DNA from: an uncultured Clostridia bacterium
GTDB lineage: Bacteria; Bacillota; Clostridia; Christensenellales; Aristaeellaceae
Reading direction: 5' to 3'
Length of the DNA: 12,103 nucleotides
Assembly: GCA_937874275.1 (NCBI GenBank)
Contig: CALNAU010000138.1
Location: 1 to 12,103, forward strand
Positions 1 to 6,072 of the stretch are shown here, in pieces; position 1 is the stretch's first letter, and each line of letters opens with the position of its first letter. A program made the position numbers and the translations under genes. The notes under the pieces are model-generated. The model was not told where the DNA came from. It made no database searches and saw nothing but the letters and a program-made list of their open reading frames with translations.

Positions 1-1077
1 AAGCCCGAGCAGGTGGATGAGCTGATTTGCGGCAACATCCTGTCGGCCGGTCTGGGCCAGGGCGTGGGCCGCCAGATTGCCATCAAGGCAGGCATCCCGG
101 TGGAGGTGTGTGCCTATTCGCTGAACATGCTGTGCGGCTCGGGCATGAAGGCCGTGCTCAACGGCGTCAACAGCATCCAGAACGGTGACGCAGATATCAT
201 CGTTGCCGGCGGCGTGGAGAACATGTCCGCTGCCCCCTATCTGCTGCCCAAGAGCACCCGCACCGGCATCAAGATGGGCGCCTATCAGGTGGAAGACCAC
301 ATGATCAAGGACGCGCTGACGGATGCCTTCGGCGATATCCACATGGGCATCACGGCAGAGAATATCGCGGCCAAGCACGGCATCACCCGCGAGCAGCAGG
401 ATACCTTCTCCTACGAATCCCAGCAGAAGGCCATCAAGGCGGTGGACGAGGGCGCCTTTGATGAGGAGATCGTGCCGATTACCATCAAGGTAAAGCGCGA
501 GGAGGTTGAGTTCAAGCGGGACGAGTTCCCCAACCGCGGCACCAACCCGGAGAAGCTGGCCAAACTGCGCCCCGCCTTCAAGAAGGACGGCACGGTGACG
601 GCAGGCAGCGCGTCGGGCATCAACGACGGCGCGAGCTTCGTGGTGCTGGCCAGCGAAAAGGCCGTGAAGGACATGGGCCTCAAGCCCATGGCAGAGATTG
701 TTGCTGTGGGTCAGGGCGGCGTGGATCCGTCGGTGATGGGCCTGGGCCCGGTGCCGGCCATCCGCAAGGCGCTGAAGAAGGCCGGGATGAAGCTGGATGA
801 CATGGAGCTGATTGAGCTCAACGAGGCGTTCGCGGCGCAATCCCTGGGCGTGGTGAAGGAGCTGAGCGAGGAGCACGGGATGACGGAGGACGCCATCAAG
901 GCGAAGACCAACATGTTTGGTGGCGCGATTGCGCTGGGCCACCCGGTTGGCGCGTCGGGCAACCGCATTCTGGTGACGCTGCTGTACGGCCTGAAGCGTC
1001 AGAACAAAAATATTGGCCTGGCTTCCCTGTGCATTGGCGGCGGCATGGGTACCGCTATCATCATAAAACGTGTATAA
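1..1077 (+). CDS. Thiolase (acetyl-CoA acetyltransferase family), 5' end missing
   Basis: The frame is open from base 1 to a TAA at 1075-1077, giving 358 codons. Thiolases of this type have about 390 residues, so roughly 35 N-terminal residues lie upstream of the window. All catalytic elements are visible: the acyl-accepting cysteine in NMLCGSGMKA (Cys codon 133-135), the NEAFAAQ block, the histidine in GHPVGASG (codon 940-942), and the second cysteine in CIGGGMG (codon 1030-1032). The family condenses two acetyl-CoA to acetoacetyl-CoA, or cleaves 3-ketoacyl-CoA, in the cytoplasm. A reductase follows 44 bp later and a KAS III-like enzyme after that, so the condensing direction feeding a 3-hydroxyacyl-CoA is plausible. 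Chain-length preference cannot be read, so atoB, thlA and phaA are equally possible names. The family call is firm; the direction is inference. Confidence 0.95.
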   Translation, partial: KPEQVDELICGNILSAGLGQGVGRQIAIKAGIPVEVCAYSLNMLCGSGMKAVLNGVNSIQNGDADIIVAGGVENMSAAPYLLPKSTRTGIKMGAYQVEDHMIKDALTDAFGDIHMGITAENIAAKHGITREQQDTFSYESQQKAIKAVDEGAFDEEIVPITIKVKREEVEFKRDEFPNRGTNPEKLAKLRPAFKKDGTVTAGSASGINDGASFVVLASEKAVKDMGLKPMAEIVAVGQGGVDPSVMGLGPVPAIRKALKKAGMKLDDMELIELNEAFAAQSLGVVKELSEEHGMTEDAIKAKTNMFGGAIALGHPVGASGNRILVTLLYGLKRQNKNIGLASLCIGGGMGTAIIIKRV

Positions 1078-1121
1078 TAGGATTGCCCCGGTAAATAAAT
1101 AACAAAGGATGGACCAAAAAC

Positions 1122-1841
1122 ATGAGACTCGAAGGAAAAGTAGCAATCGTAACTGGCGCCGCCAAGGGCTTGGGCGGTGAGATGGCACAGCTGTTCGCCA
1201 AGGAAGGCGCCAAGGTCATCGCGGCGGACGTGACCGAGCTGAGCTACCAGGCAGAAAATGTTGAATACTTCGCCCTTAACGTGACGGACACCGCCGCCTG
1301 CGAGGCGCTGTTCAACCACGCGAAGGATAAATATGGCCGCATCGACGTGCTGGTCAATAACGCGGGCATCACCCGCGACGCCATGACCCGTAAGATGACC
1401 GACGACCAGTGGGACGCCGTCATCGCCGTCAACCTGAAGGGTGTGTTCAACCTCACCCGCCTGGTGGGCCCCTACATGCAGCAGCAGGGCGGCGGCAGCA
1501 TCATCAGCATTTCCAGCGTCGTTGGCGTGTTTGGCAATGTGGGCCAGGCCAACTATGCCGCCACCAAGGCCGGCATCATGGGCATGACCAAGACGTGGGC
1601 CAAGGAGTTTGCCATGAAGGGCGGCAACGTGCGCGTCAACGCCATCGCCCCCGGCTATACCATGACCGACATCCTCAAGACCGTGCCGCAGGACTTGCTG
1701 GACAAGTTCGCCGCCATGACCATGCTGGGCCGCCTGGGCCAGCCGCATGAAATCGCCAGCGCGGCGCTGTTCCTGGCCAGCGAGGAATCCAGCTACATCA
1801 CCGGACAGACCCTGCAGGTAGACGGCGGCATGCGCCTGTAA
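1122..1841 (+). CDS. SDR-family 3-oxoacyl-(ACP/CoA) reductase, FabG/PhaB type
   Basis: This is a 239-residue classical short-chain dehydrogenase, the normal length for FabG or acetoacetyl-CoA reductase. Visible motifs are the TGxxxGxG nucleotide loop (residues 11-18), NNAG (79-82), Asn104 in VNLKG, catalytic Ser132 in SSVVG, the YxxxK pair Tyr145/Lys149, and the C-terminal ITGQTLQVDGG signature. An aspartate (Asp36) ends the second strand in VIAADV. In this family an acid there usually excludes the NADP phosphate, so NADH use is inferred, unlike canonical NADPH-dependent FabG. The ATG at 1122 is preceded by AAAGGA (1104-1109), a slightly distant site. Its place after a thiolase suggests reduction of acetoacetyl-CoA to 3-hydroxybutyryl-CoA; a role on ACP substrates cannot be excluded. 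Confidence 0.92.
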   Translation: MRLEGKVAIVTGAAKGLGGEMAQLFAKEGAKVIAADVTELSYQAENVEYFALNVTDTAACEALFNHAKDKYGRIDVLVNNAGITRDAMTRKMTDDQWDAVIAVNLKGVFNLTRLVGPYMQQQGGGSIISISSVVGVFGNVGQANYAATKAGIMGMTKTWAKEFAMKGGNVRVNAIAPGYTMTDILKTVPQDLLDKFAAMTMLGRLGQPHEIASAALFLASEESSYITGQTLQVDGGMRL

Positions 1842-1875
1842 TACTGAGAGGAAGACCATAAGAGAAAGCCAATCA

Positions 1876-2925
1876 ATGCTGCAAGGCAATCATGTGGGTA
1901 TCGTAGGCACGGGCATCTATCTGCCCAAAGGTGTGATGACCGCGGCGGACATTTCCGCGGCCACCAATGGCGTGTGGAGTGAAGAGGCTGTGCGCGACAA
2001 GCTGGGCATCAACCAGAAGTATGTGCCCCAGGACCCCGTGGCCGACGGCACGCAGGAAATGGGCGCGCTGGCGGCGCTGGATTGCCTGAAGAACACAGGC
2101 GTTGACCCCAAAGACATTGATGTCATCCTGTGCATCGGCGAGGAGTGGAAGGAGTATCCCCTGACCACCTCGGCGCTGTACATCCAGGATCGCATCGGTG
2201 CGGTCAACGCCTGGGGCATTGATGTGCAGAACCGCTGCTGCACCTGCGTATCAGCCATGAAGATTGCCCGCGATATGCTGCTGGCAGACGACGAGATCAA
2301 CATGGTGCTGGTGGTGGGTGGTTACCGCAATGGTGACTTTGTGGATTACACCGACCGCAACATGTCCATGATGTATGATCTGGGCGCAGGCGGCGGCGCG
2401 ATTCTGCTGCAGAAAAACCTGGGACGCAACCTGTTGCTGGGCAGCCACATCCTGTCGGACGGGTCGCTGGCGCGCACCGCGGGGGTGGCGTACGGCGGCA
2501 CCGCCAACCCCATTACCTGCGAAAATCTGGAGGAAGCCCGTCACTCCCTGCGGCTGTTTGAGCCGGAGAAAATGAAGGCGCGACTCAACGAAGTCAGCGC
2601 CCCCAACTGGGTTACCTGCATCGAAAAATCCCTGGAAAAGGCCAAGCTGCAGCTGAGCGACCTGGATTACCTGGCCATTTTGCACATCAAGCGCTCGGGT
2701 CACCTGGGCATGTTCAAGGACCTGGGGCTGAGCGAGGAACAGACCATCTACCTGGAAGACTATGGCCACATCGGACAGATTGACCAGATTCTCTCCCTGC
2801 ACCTGGCCCTTGAACAGGGCAAGGTAAAGGATGGCTCGGTCATCTGCATGCTGGCCGCCGGTTTTGGGTATACTTGGGCTGCTAATATTATTCAGTGGGG
2901 CCCATGTGACCAACATAGCCAATGA
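1876..2925 (+). CDS. KAS III-like condensing enzyme with altered active site
   Basis: This 349-residue protein has the thiolase-fold layout of beta-ketoacyl-ACP synthase III: an N-terminal VGIVGTGIYLP strand, a nucleophile region around residues 116-128, the GAGGGAILL segment (170-178), and C-terminal LHIKRS and YGHIGQ blocks. Aligned by eye to E. coli FabH, Cys121 in NRCCTC matches catalytic Cys112 and His270 matches His244. The position of the conserved Asn274 (GNTS in FabH) is His298 (GHIG). Two more cysteines, 122 and 124, crowd the nucleophile. The family condenses an acyl-CoA primer with malonyl-ACP or malonyl-CoA; the changed triad leaves substrate and reaction open. It starts 34 bp after the reductase and is probably in the same operon. 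No strong Shine-Dalgarno is well placed for ATG 1876: AGAGAAAG at 1861-1868 is weak and GAGAGGA at 1846-1852 is 23 bases away. The start is therefore less certain than the gene. Confidence 0.85.
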   Translation: MLQGNHVGIVGTGIYLPKGVMTAADISAATNGVWSEEAVRDKLGINQKYVPQDPVADGTQEMGALAALDCLKNTGVDPKDIDVILCIGEEWKEYPLTTSALYIQDRIGAVNAWGIDVQNRCCTCVSAMKIARDMLLADDEINMVLVVGGYRNGDFVDYTDRNMSMMYDLGAGGGAILLQKNLGRNLLLGSHILSDGSLARTAGVAYGGTANPITCENLEEARHSLRLFEPEKMKARLNEVSAPNWVTCIEKSLEKAKLQLSDLDYLAILHIKRSGHLGMFKDLGLSEEQTIYLEDYGHIGQIDQILSLHLALEQGKVKDGSVICMLAAGFGYTWAANIIQWGPCDQHSQ

Positions 2926-3130
2926 CATAAAATATCCATCGTTGCTTTTCATGGATACATTTCTGAGGGTATTTGGTGTATTATAAGCAGGTATTATGCT
3001 GTAAAACCCAAAATGGAGTGGGGCTATGGGACACGATTGTTTTATCAGTTTGCACGGACACGCTGAATGAACTTGAAGCCTCAAGGTATACAAGCCAGGT
3101 CATTTCAGCAAAAATGAGAGGGGATGCTTG
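2926..3130. other. AT-richer intergenic region before the TetR gene
   Basis: This 205-bp gap separates the KAS III-like gene from the TetR gene and is clearly less GC-rich than its surroundings. It holds no convincing ORF and no hairpin followed by a T run. It contains GGTATT twice (2968-2973 and 2990-2995) and -10-like hexamers TATAAG (2982-2987) and TATTAT (2992-2997), but no good -35 at the right distance. It also has CTTG/CAAG half-sites around 3072-3085. A promoter and autoregulatory operator for the TetR gene would be expected here; I cannot fix their positions. Confidence 0.4.
3116..3123 (+). promoter_or_regulatory. Shine-Dalgarno that sets the TetR start
   Basis: GAGAGGGG lies 7 bases before ATG 3131. 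The later in-frame ATG at 3200, where a typical TetR protein would begin, has no comparable site. This supports translation of the N-terminal repeat arm. Confidence 0.7.
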
Positions 3131-3790
3131 ATGACCACCAGCCCAAAGATGGCTCGCGGGCTTACCACCACACCCAAGACCGCCCGTGGGCTGACCACCA
3201 TGAACAGGATTATCCGGGCTGCCGAGGTGGAGTTTGGCCGCAAGGGCTACCACTACACCGGCATCACGGATATTGCCCAGCGCGCCAAGGTGGCCTCGGG
3301 GACCATCTATCTATATTTCACGGATAAATATTCGCTGTATGTGCACCTGCTCACCCAGTACGGCGAGCGCATCCGCCGGGACATCGCCAAGAACACCAAG
3401 GACCTGACCGACCGCGGTGAGATCGAGCGCGTCGGCCTGCTGTCCTTCCTGAAGCTGGTCAAAAAGCAGCCCCATATGTACAACATCATCTGGGAGTCGC
3501 TGCACATCAACCCCAAGCTGTTCATCGACTATTACGAGACATTCGCCCGCCGCTACAAGACCCAGCTGGATCATTCCCAGGAAGAGCTGACCGATATGGA
3601 CAGCACCGTGCTGGCCTACGCCCTGATGGGCATCGCCAACTTCGTGGGCCTCAAGTATGTCTTTTTTGACAAGAAGTCCGACCTGGAGTATGTGGTCGAC
3701 GAGGTGATGAAGCTATACCGCTACGGCATCCTGGGGCTGGGCCAAAACAAAGAGCGCCCGGCGGGCAAGGGCCCGACGGACGCGGAGTAG
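3131..3790 (+). CDS. TetR/AcrR-family transcriptional regulator
   Basis: This 219-residue protein has a TetR helix-turn-helix at about residues 43-64: TGITDIAQRAKVASGTIY followed by the diagnostic YLYF. A divergent ligand-binding domain (about 80-205) gives no ligand clue. Such proteins are dimeric repressors released by a small ligand, often acyl-CoA when next to acyl-CoA genes. That makes control of the upstream thiolase cluster a reasonable but unproven guess. Residues 2-21 form two copies of a ten-residue unit, TTSPKMARGL and TTTPKTARGL, followed by TT, so a basic flexible arm precedes the domain. The start at 3131 follows a GAGAGGGG site; a TTG at 3128 is in frame but too close to it. 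The gene converges with arsC, with 6 bp between the stops. Confidence 0.92.
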   Translation: MTTSPKMARGLTTTPKTARGLTTMNRIIRAAEVEFGRKGYHYTGITDIAQRAKVASGTIYLYFTDKYSLYVHLLTQYGERIRRDIAKNTKDLTDRGEIERVGLLSFLKLVKKQPHMYNIIWESLHINPKLFIDYYETFARRYKTQLDHSQEELTDMDSTVLAYALMGIANFVGLKYVFFDKKSDLEYVVDEVMKLYRYGILGLGQNKERPAGKGPTDAE

Positions 3791-3796
3791 GGCAGG

Positions 3797-4225
3797 TTAT
3801 TCCATCACCATCACGGTGATGAGCGCCTCCACCTGCGCTTTGATGTCATCGCGCACACGCCGCACCCGGGCCATGATCTCATCATCGCTGCCCGTGAAGG
3901 CGGAGGGGTCATCAAAGCTCCACTGCAAAGTGGCCTTGGCGGAGGGGAAGATGGGGCACCGCTGGCCGGCCGACTGGTCGCACACCTTGATGACCAGGTC
4001 GAATTCGCGGGCCTCGCGGTAGAAGTCGAACACGCCCTTGGTCTGATTGCCGCTCAGGTCGTAGCCGATTTCTTGCATGGCGCGCACCACATAAGGGTTG
4101 AGCGTACCCGGCTCAAGCCCCGCGCTCTGGGCGGTGAAGCGGCCTTCACCCAGTCGGTTGAGAAAGGCTTCCGCCATCTGGCTGCGCGCGGCGTTATGCA
4201 CGCAGACGAACAATACACGGGTCAT
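3797..4225 (-). CDS. arsC: Arsenate reductase, thioredoxin-coupled (LMW-PTP fold)
   Basis: This 142-residue protein has the low-molecular-weight phosphatase P-loop C-X5-R at its N-terminus (Cys8 to Arg14, CVHNAARS) and the redox pair Cys82/Cys90 in VCDQSAGQRCP. WSFDDPSAF matches the conserved late segment of the Staphylococcus aureus pI258 ArsC class. That class reduces arsenate to arsenite by a three-cysteine relay and is recycled by thioredoxin. Here the resolving cysteines are separated by seven residues, where pI258 ArsC (Cys82/Cys89) has six. The start is set at 4225, not the in-frame ATG at 4231, because AAGGAG abuts the latter and is 6 bases from the former. It is the last gene of the ars operon, 43 bp after the thioredoxin-like gene, whose CXXC protein could be its electron donor. 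Confidence 0.93.
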   Translation of the reverse strand: MTRVLFVCVHNAARSQMAEAFLNRLGEGRFTAQSAGLEPGTLNPYVVRAMQEIGYDLSGNQTKGVFDFYREAREFDLVIKVCDQSAGQRCPIFPSAKATLQWSFDDPSAFTGSDDEIMARVRRVRDDIKAQVEALITVMVME

Positions 4226-4231
4226 GGTCAT

Positions 4232-4241
4232 CTCCTTTCCT
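4232..4241 (-). promoter_or_regulatory. Shine-Dalgarno that sets the arsC start
   Basis: On the minus strand AGGAAAGGAG directly abuts the ATG at 4231 and leaves 6 bases before the ATG at 4225. The second ATG is therefore the likely start, giving a protein that begins MTRVLFVCV. Confidence 0.7.
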
Positions 4242-4268
4242 GTAAGTACGAATCACAGCACATGGCTG

Positions 4269-4592
4269 TCATGACGGGAAGGCGCGGCGCAGCAGCGCGG
4301 CGGCTTCTTCTTTTTTGAGCACTTTGCCATAGGACAGCACCTGGCTGCCCACGACCAGCGCGGGCGTGCTCATCACGCCGTAGGCGGCAATCTGGGCGAA
4401 GTCCTTGACATGCTCCACCGGCGCCTGGATGCCCAGTTCGGCCATCGCCTCCCGCACGGCCTTCTCCAGCGCGTCGCAGTTGGCGCAGCCGGAGCCCAGT
4501 ATTTTGACAGCAGGCTGAACTGGGGTGTTGCCCGGGGTAACTTGGGCAGGAGCTTGTGTTTCCGGTTTCTTTTTTGAGCCAAAGAGTGCCAT
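4269..4592 (-). CDS. Small thioredoxin-family redox protein (CXXC)
   Basis: This 107-residue protein matches the small redox-active disulfide protein 2 group of thioredoxin-like proteins. After a hydrophilic, proline- and lysine-rich tail of about 28 residues come KILGSGCANCDAL, with the redox pair Cys36/Cys39, and the cis-proline segment GVMSTPALVV (72-81). Members commonly sit between an ArsP-type permease and other ars genes, as here: the permease stops 17 bp upstream and arsC starts 43 bp downstream. The protein probably passes electrons to ArsC or maintains permease cysteines; this is inference from position. No signal peptide is seen. ATG 4592 has AGGAGG (4600-4605) 7 bases upstream. 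The frame is open further upstream, but that would run into the permease gene without support. Confidence 0.9.
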   Translation of the reverse strand: MALFGSKKKPETQAPAQVTPGNTPVQPAVKILGSGCANCDALEKAVREAMAELGIQAPVEHVKDFAQIAAYGVMSTPALVVGSQVLSYGKVLKKEEAAALLRRAFPS

Positions 4593-4609
4593 ATGCTTTC
4601 CTCCTGTGA

Positions 4610-5614
4610 TTAGGTCAGTAGGGGTTGAATCAGGTTGAACAGGTAGCCCACCAGAATGATGCCCACCGTGCACACGCCGATGAACAGCCACAGCAGCTTG
4701 GGCTTGATGGCCTTGCGCAGCATCACCAGGCTGGGCAGGCTAAGCGTGGTGACCGCCATCATGAACGCCAATACCGTACCCAGCTGCGCGCCCTTTTGGA
4801 GCAGCGCCTCTGCGACCGGGATGGTGCCAAAGATGTCCGCGTACATGGGTACGCCCACCAACGTAGCCAGCACCACGCCCAGGGGGTTCTGCTGACCCAA
4901 AATATCCTCAATCCACTGCTGGGGAATCCAGTTGTGGATGATGGCGCCGATGCCCACACCAATCAGGATGTAAGGGAACACCTTCTTGAAGGTGCTCACC
5001 ATCTGTTCTTTGGCGTAGCGCAGGCGGTCGGCCACGGTTAGCTGCGGGGCAGACAAATCGGCCATCACCGCGTTGCGCACAAAATCCTCCACCTCGTCTT
5101 CCATATGCAGGGATTGTATCAGTGTGCCGCCAATCACCGCGATCACCAGGCCAAAGAACACATACAGCAGGGCTACCTGCGGCCCGAAGATGCTCATCAG
5201 CAAGACCAGGCTGCCCAAATCCACCATCGGGGAGGAGATGAGGAAGGAAAAGGTAACCCCCAGCGGCAGGCCCGCGCTGGTGAACCCCATGAACAGCGGG
5301 ATGGAGGAGCAGGAGCAGAACGGCGTCACCGTGCCCAGCAGCGCGCCGATGATGTTGGCCCACACGCCGCGGAAACGGCCCATGATTTTGCGGCTGCGCT
5401 CGGGCGGAAAGTAGCTTTGTATAAACGAAATGACGAAAATCAGCAGGCACAGCAGCACCACAATCTTGATGACATCGTAGATGAAAAACTGCACGCTGCC
5501 GCCCAGGCGGCCCGCCGTATCCAACCCCAGCAGGGAGAGCCCCTGCCCTACCAGGTCATTGAGCCAGCGCATGCCCAGCAGCTGGTTTTGTATGAAATCC
5601 CATGCAGGTCTCAT
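4610..5614 (-). CDS. ArsP-type permease (UPF0718/DUF318 family)
   Basis: This 334-residue membrane protein has about eight hydrophobic segments. It carries the family hallmark TPFCSCSSIPLFMGF (97-111), the FLISSPMVDLG segment (124-134), and the repeat-related VGVPMYADIFGTIP (253-266) in the second half. The halves are joined by an acidic, soluble loop (about 171-210). Characterised ArsP proteins export trivalent organoarsenicals; other family members are uncharacterised. Here the CXC-type ArsR and ArsC point to arsenic. No ArsB or Acr3 is in the window, so this may be the only exporter of the operon, and whether it handles inorganic arsenite is unknown. The ATG lies 1 base after the arsR stop, with GAGG inside the arsR end, so translation is probably coupled. 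Confidence 0.9.
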   Translation of the reverse strand: MRPAWDFIQNQLLGMRWLNDLVGQGLSLLGLDTAGRLGGSVQFFIYDVIKIVVLLCLLIFVISFIQSYFPPERSRKIMGRFRGVWANIIGALLGTVTPFCSCSSIPLFMGFTSAGLPLGVTFSFLISSPMVDLGSLVLLMSIFGPQVALLYVFFGLVIAVIGGTLIQSLHMEDEVEDFVRNAVMADLSAPQLTVADRLRYAKEQMVSTFKKVFPYILIGVGIGAIIHNWIPQQWIEDILGQQNPLGVVLATLVGVPMYADIFGTIPVAEALLQKGAQLGTVLAFMMAVTTLSLPSLVMLRKAIKPKLLWLFIGVCTVGIILVGYLFNLIQPLLT

Positions 5615-5615
5615 G

Positions 5616-5957
5616 TCATTGCCTCACCATCTCATTGGTGCGGGTGGCCAGCCGCTCGCGAACGCTGTGACATACGCAGGTTGCATCCCCATGAAAAAGC
5701 CCATTGGCGAAGGCCGTATAGGCATCCAACAAGGGCAGGTTGAGGGAGTAGATTTGCATCTTGCCCACCTGCTCGGCCAACACCACCCCGGCCTGGCGCA
5801 GCACCCGCATGTGGTTGGACAGCGTGGGTTGTGTAAACCCGAAGAAGGGCTGCAACTCACAGGCGCACAGCGGCCCGCAGGACAGGAACTCCACAATCCG
5901 CGCCCGGTGTACATTGCCCAATGCCTGGGCAATGGCGGAGAACTGCTCCATGTTCAT
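5616..5957 (-). CDS. arsR: ArsR/SmtB-family arsenic-responsive repressor
   Basis: This 113-residue winged-helix repressor carries the arsenite-binding motif of ArsR proteins as CGPLCACEL, with Cys31-Ala-Cys33 in the alpha-3 helix position and Cys27 nearby. The recognition helix is TQPTLSNHMRVL (42-53). A second pair, Cys94/Cys96, sits near the C-terminus and could add a metal ligand. Such repressors leave DNA when As(III) or Sb(III) binds. ATG 5957 is preceded by AAGGAGGTG (5967-5975) at 9 bases. The frame is open to an ATG at 6014, but that start would lie inside the -35 box, so it is rejected. It is the first gene of the ars operon and is almost fused to the permease gene. Confidence 0.94.
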   Translation of the reverse strand: MNMEQFSAIAQALGNVHRARIVEFLSCGPLCACELQPFFGFTQPTLSNHMRVLRQAGVVLAEQVGKMQIYSLNLPLLDAYTAFANGLFHGDATCVCHSVRERLATRTNEMVRQ

Positions 5958-5966
5958 CGCGGCTGC

Positions 5967-5975
5967 CACCTCCTT
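5967..5975 (-). promoter_or_regulatory. Shine-Dalgarno that sets the arsR start
   Basis: On the minus strand AAGGAGGTG is 9 bases from ATG 5957, a near-perfect anti-16S match. It excludes the longer reading from 6014. Confidence 0.75.
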
Positions 5976-5981
5976 TGATGA

Positions 5982-6015
5982 ATTGAATATAATAGACGAA
6001 TTGCTATATGTCAAT
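5982..6015. promoter_or_regulatory. Candidate ArsR operator (imperfect palindrome)
   Basis: On the + strand ATTGAATATAATAG (5982-5995) and CTATATGTCAAT (6004-6015) form an imperfect inverted repeat. ATTG pairs with CAAT and ATAG with CTAT around an 8-bp centre. It covers both the -35 and -10 boxes, as expected for ArsR autorepression. Binding is inferred from position and symmetry only. Confidence 0.55.
5986..6014 (-). promoter_or_regulatory. Promoter of the ars operon
   Basis: Read on the minus strand: -35 TTGACA (6009-6014), a 17-bp spacer, -10 TATATT (5986-5991). Five of six -10 bases and all -35 bases match the sigma-A/sigma-70 consensus. The expected transcript starts near 5979, about 22 bases before the arsR start codon. 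Confidence 0.85.
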
Positions 6016-6025
6016 ATGACGTGCG

Positions 6026-6059
6026 AAAAAAACTTCCCCCGTTAGGGGAAAGTTTTTTG
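6026..6059 (-). terminator. Intrinsic terminator after the ThuA-like gene
   Basis: Complementary arms CTTCCCCC and GGGGAAAG surround a GTTA loop and are flanked by an A run on the left and a T run on the right. Read on the minus strand the hairpin ends in a run of seven T (6026-6032). It lies 13 bp past the ThuA-like stop and just before the ars promoter, so it insulates the two leftward units. The T run on the other side makes it look bidirectional, but no + strand gene ends here. Confidence 0.85.
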
Positions 6060-6072
6060 TAGACGGTTCGCG

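Noticed and set aside
1073..1078. A perfect TATAAT over the thiolase stop codon.
   Set aside because: No -35 lies 16-18 bp upstream and TG is not at the extended -10 spacing, so it is probably chance; an internal promoter for the reductase is not supported.
999..1889. A 296-codon minus-strand frame opposite the SDR gene.
   Set aside because: It is the antisense shadow of a canonical reductase and shows no family motif or ribosome site.
2251..3093. A 280-codon minus-strand frame opposite the KAS III-like gene, extending into the AT-richer gap.
   Set aside because: Its body is the shadow of the condensing enzyme and its N-terminal part has no recognisable domain or Shine-Dalgarno.
3803..3821. 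CATCACC/GGTGATG perfect inverted repeat near the convergent ends of the TetR and arsC genes.
   Set aside because: It lies inside the arsC coding end and no T run follows on either strand, so I do not call it a terminator.
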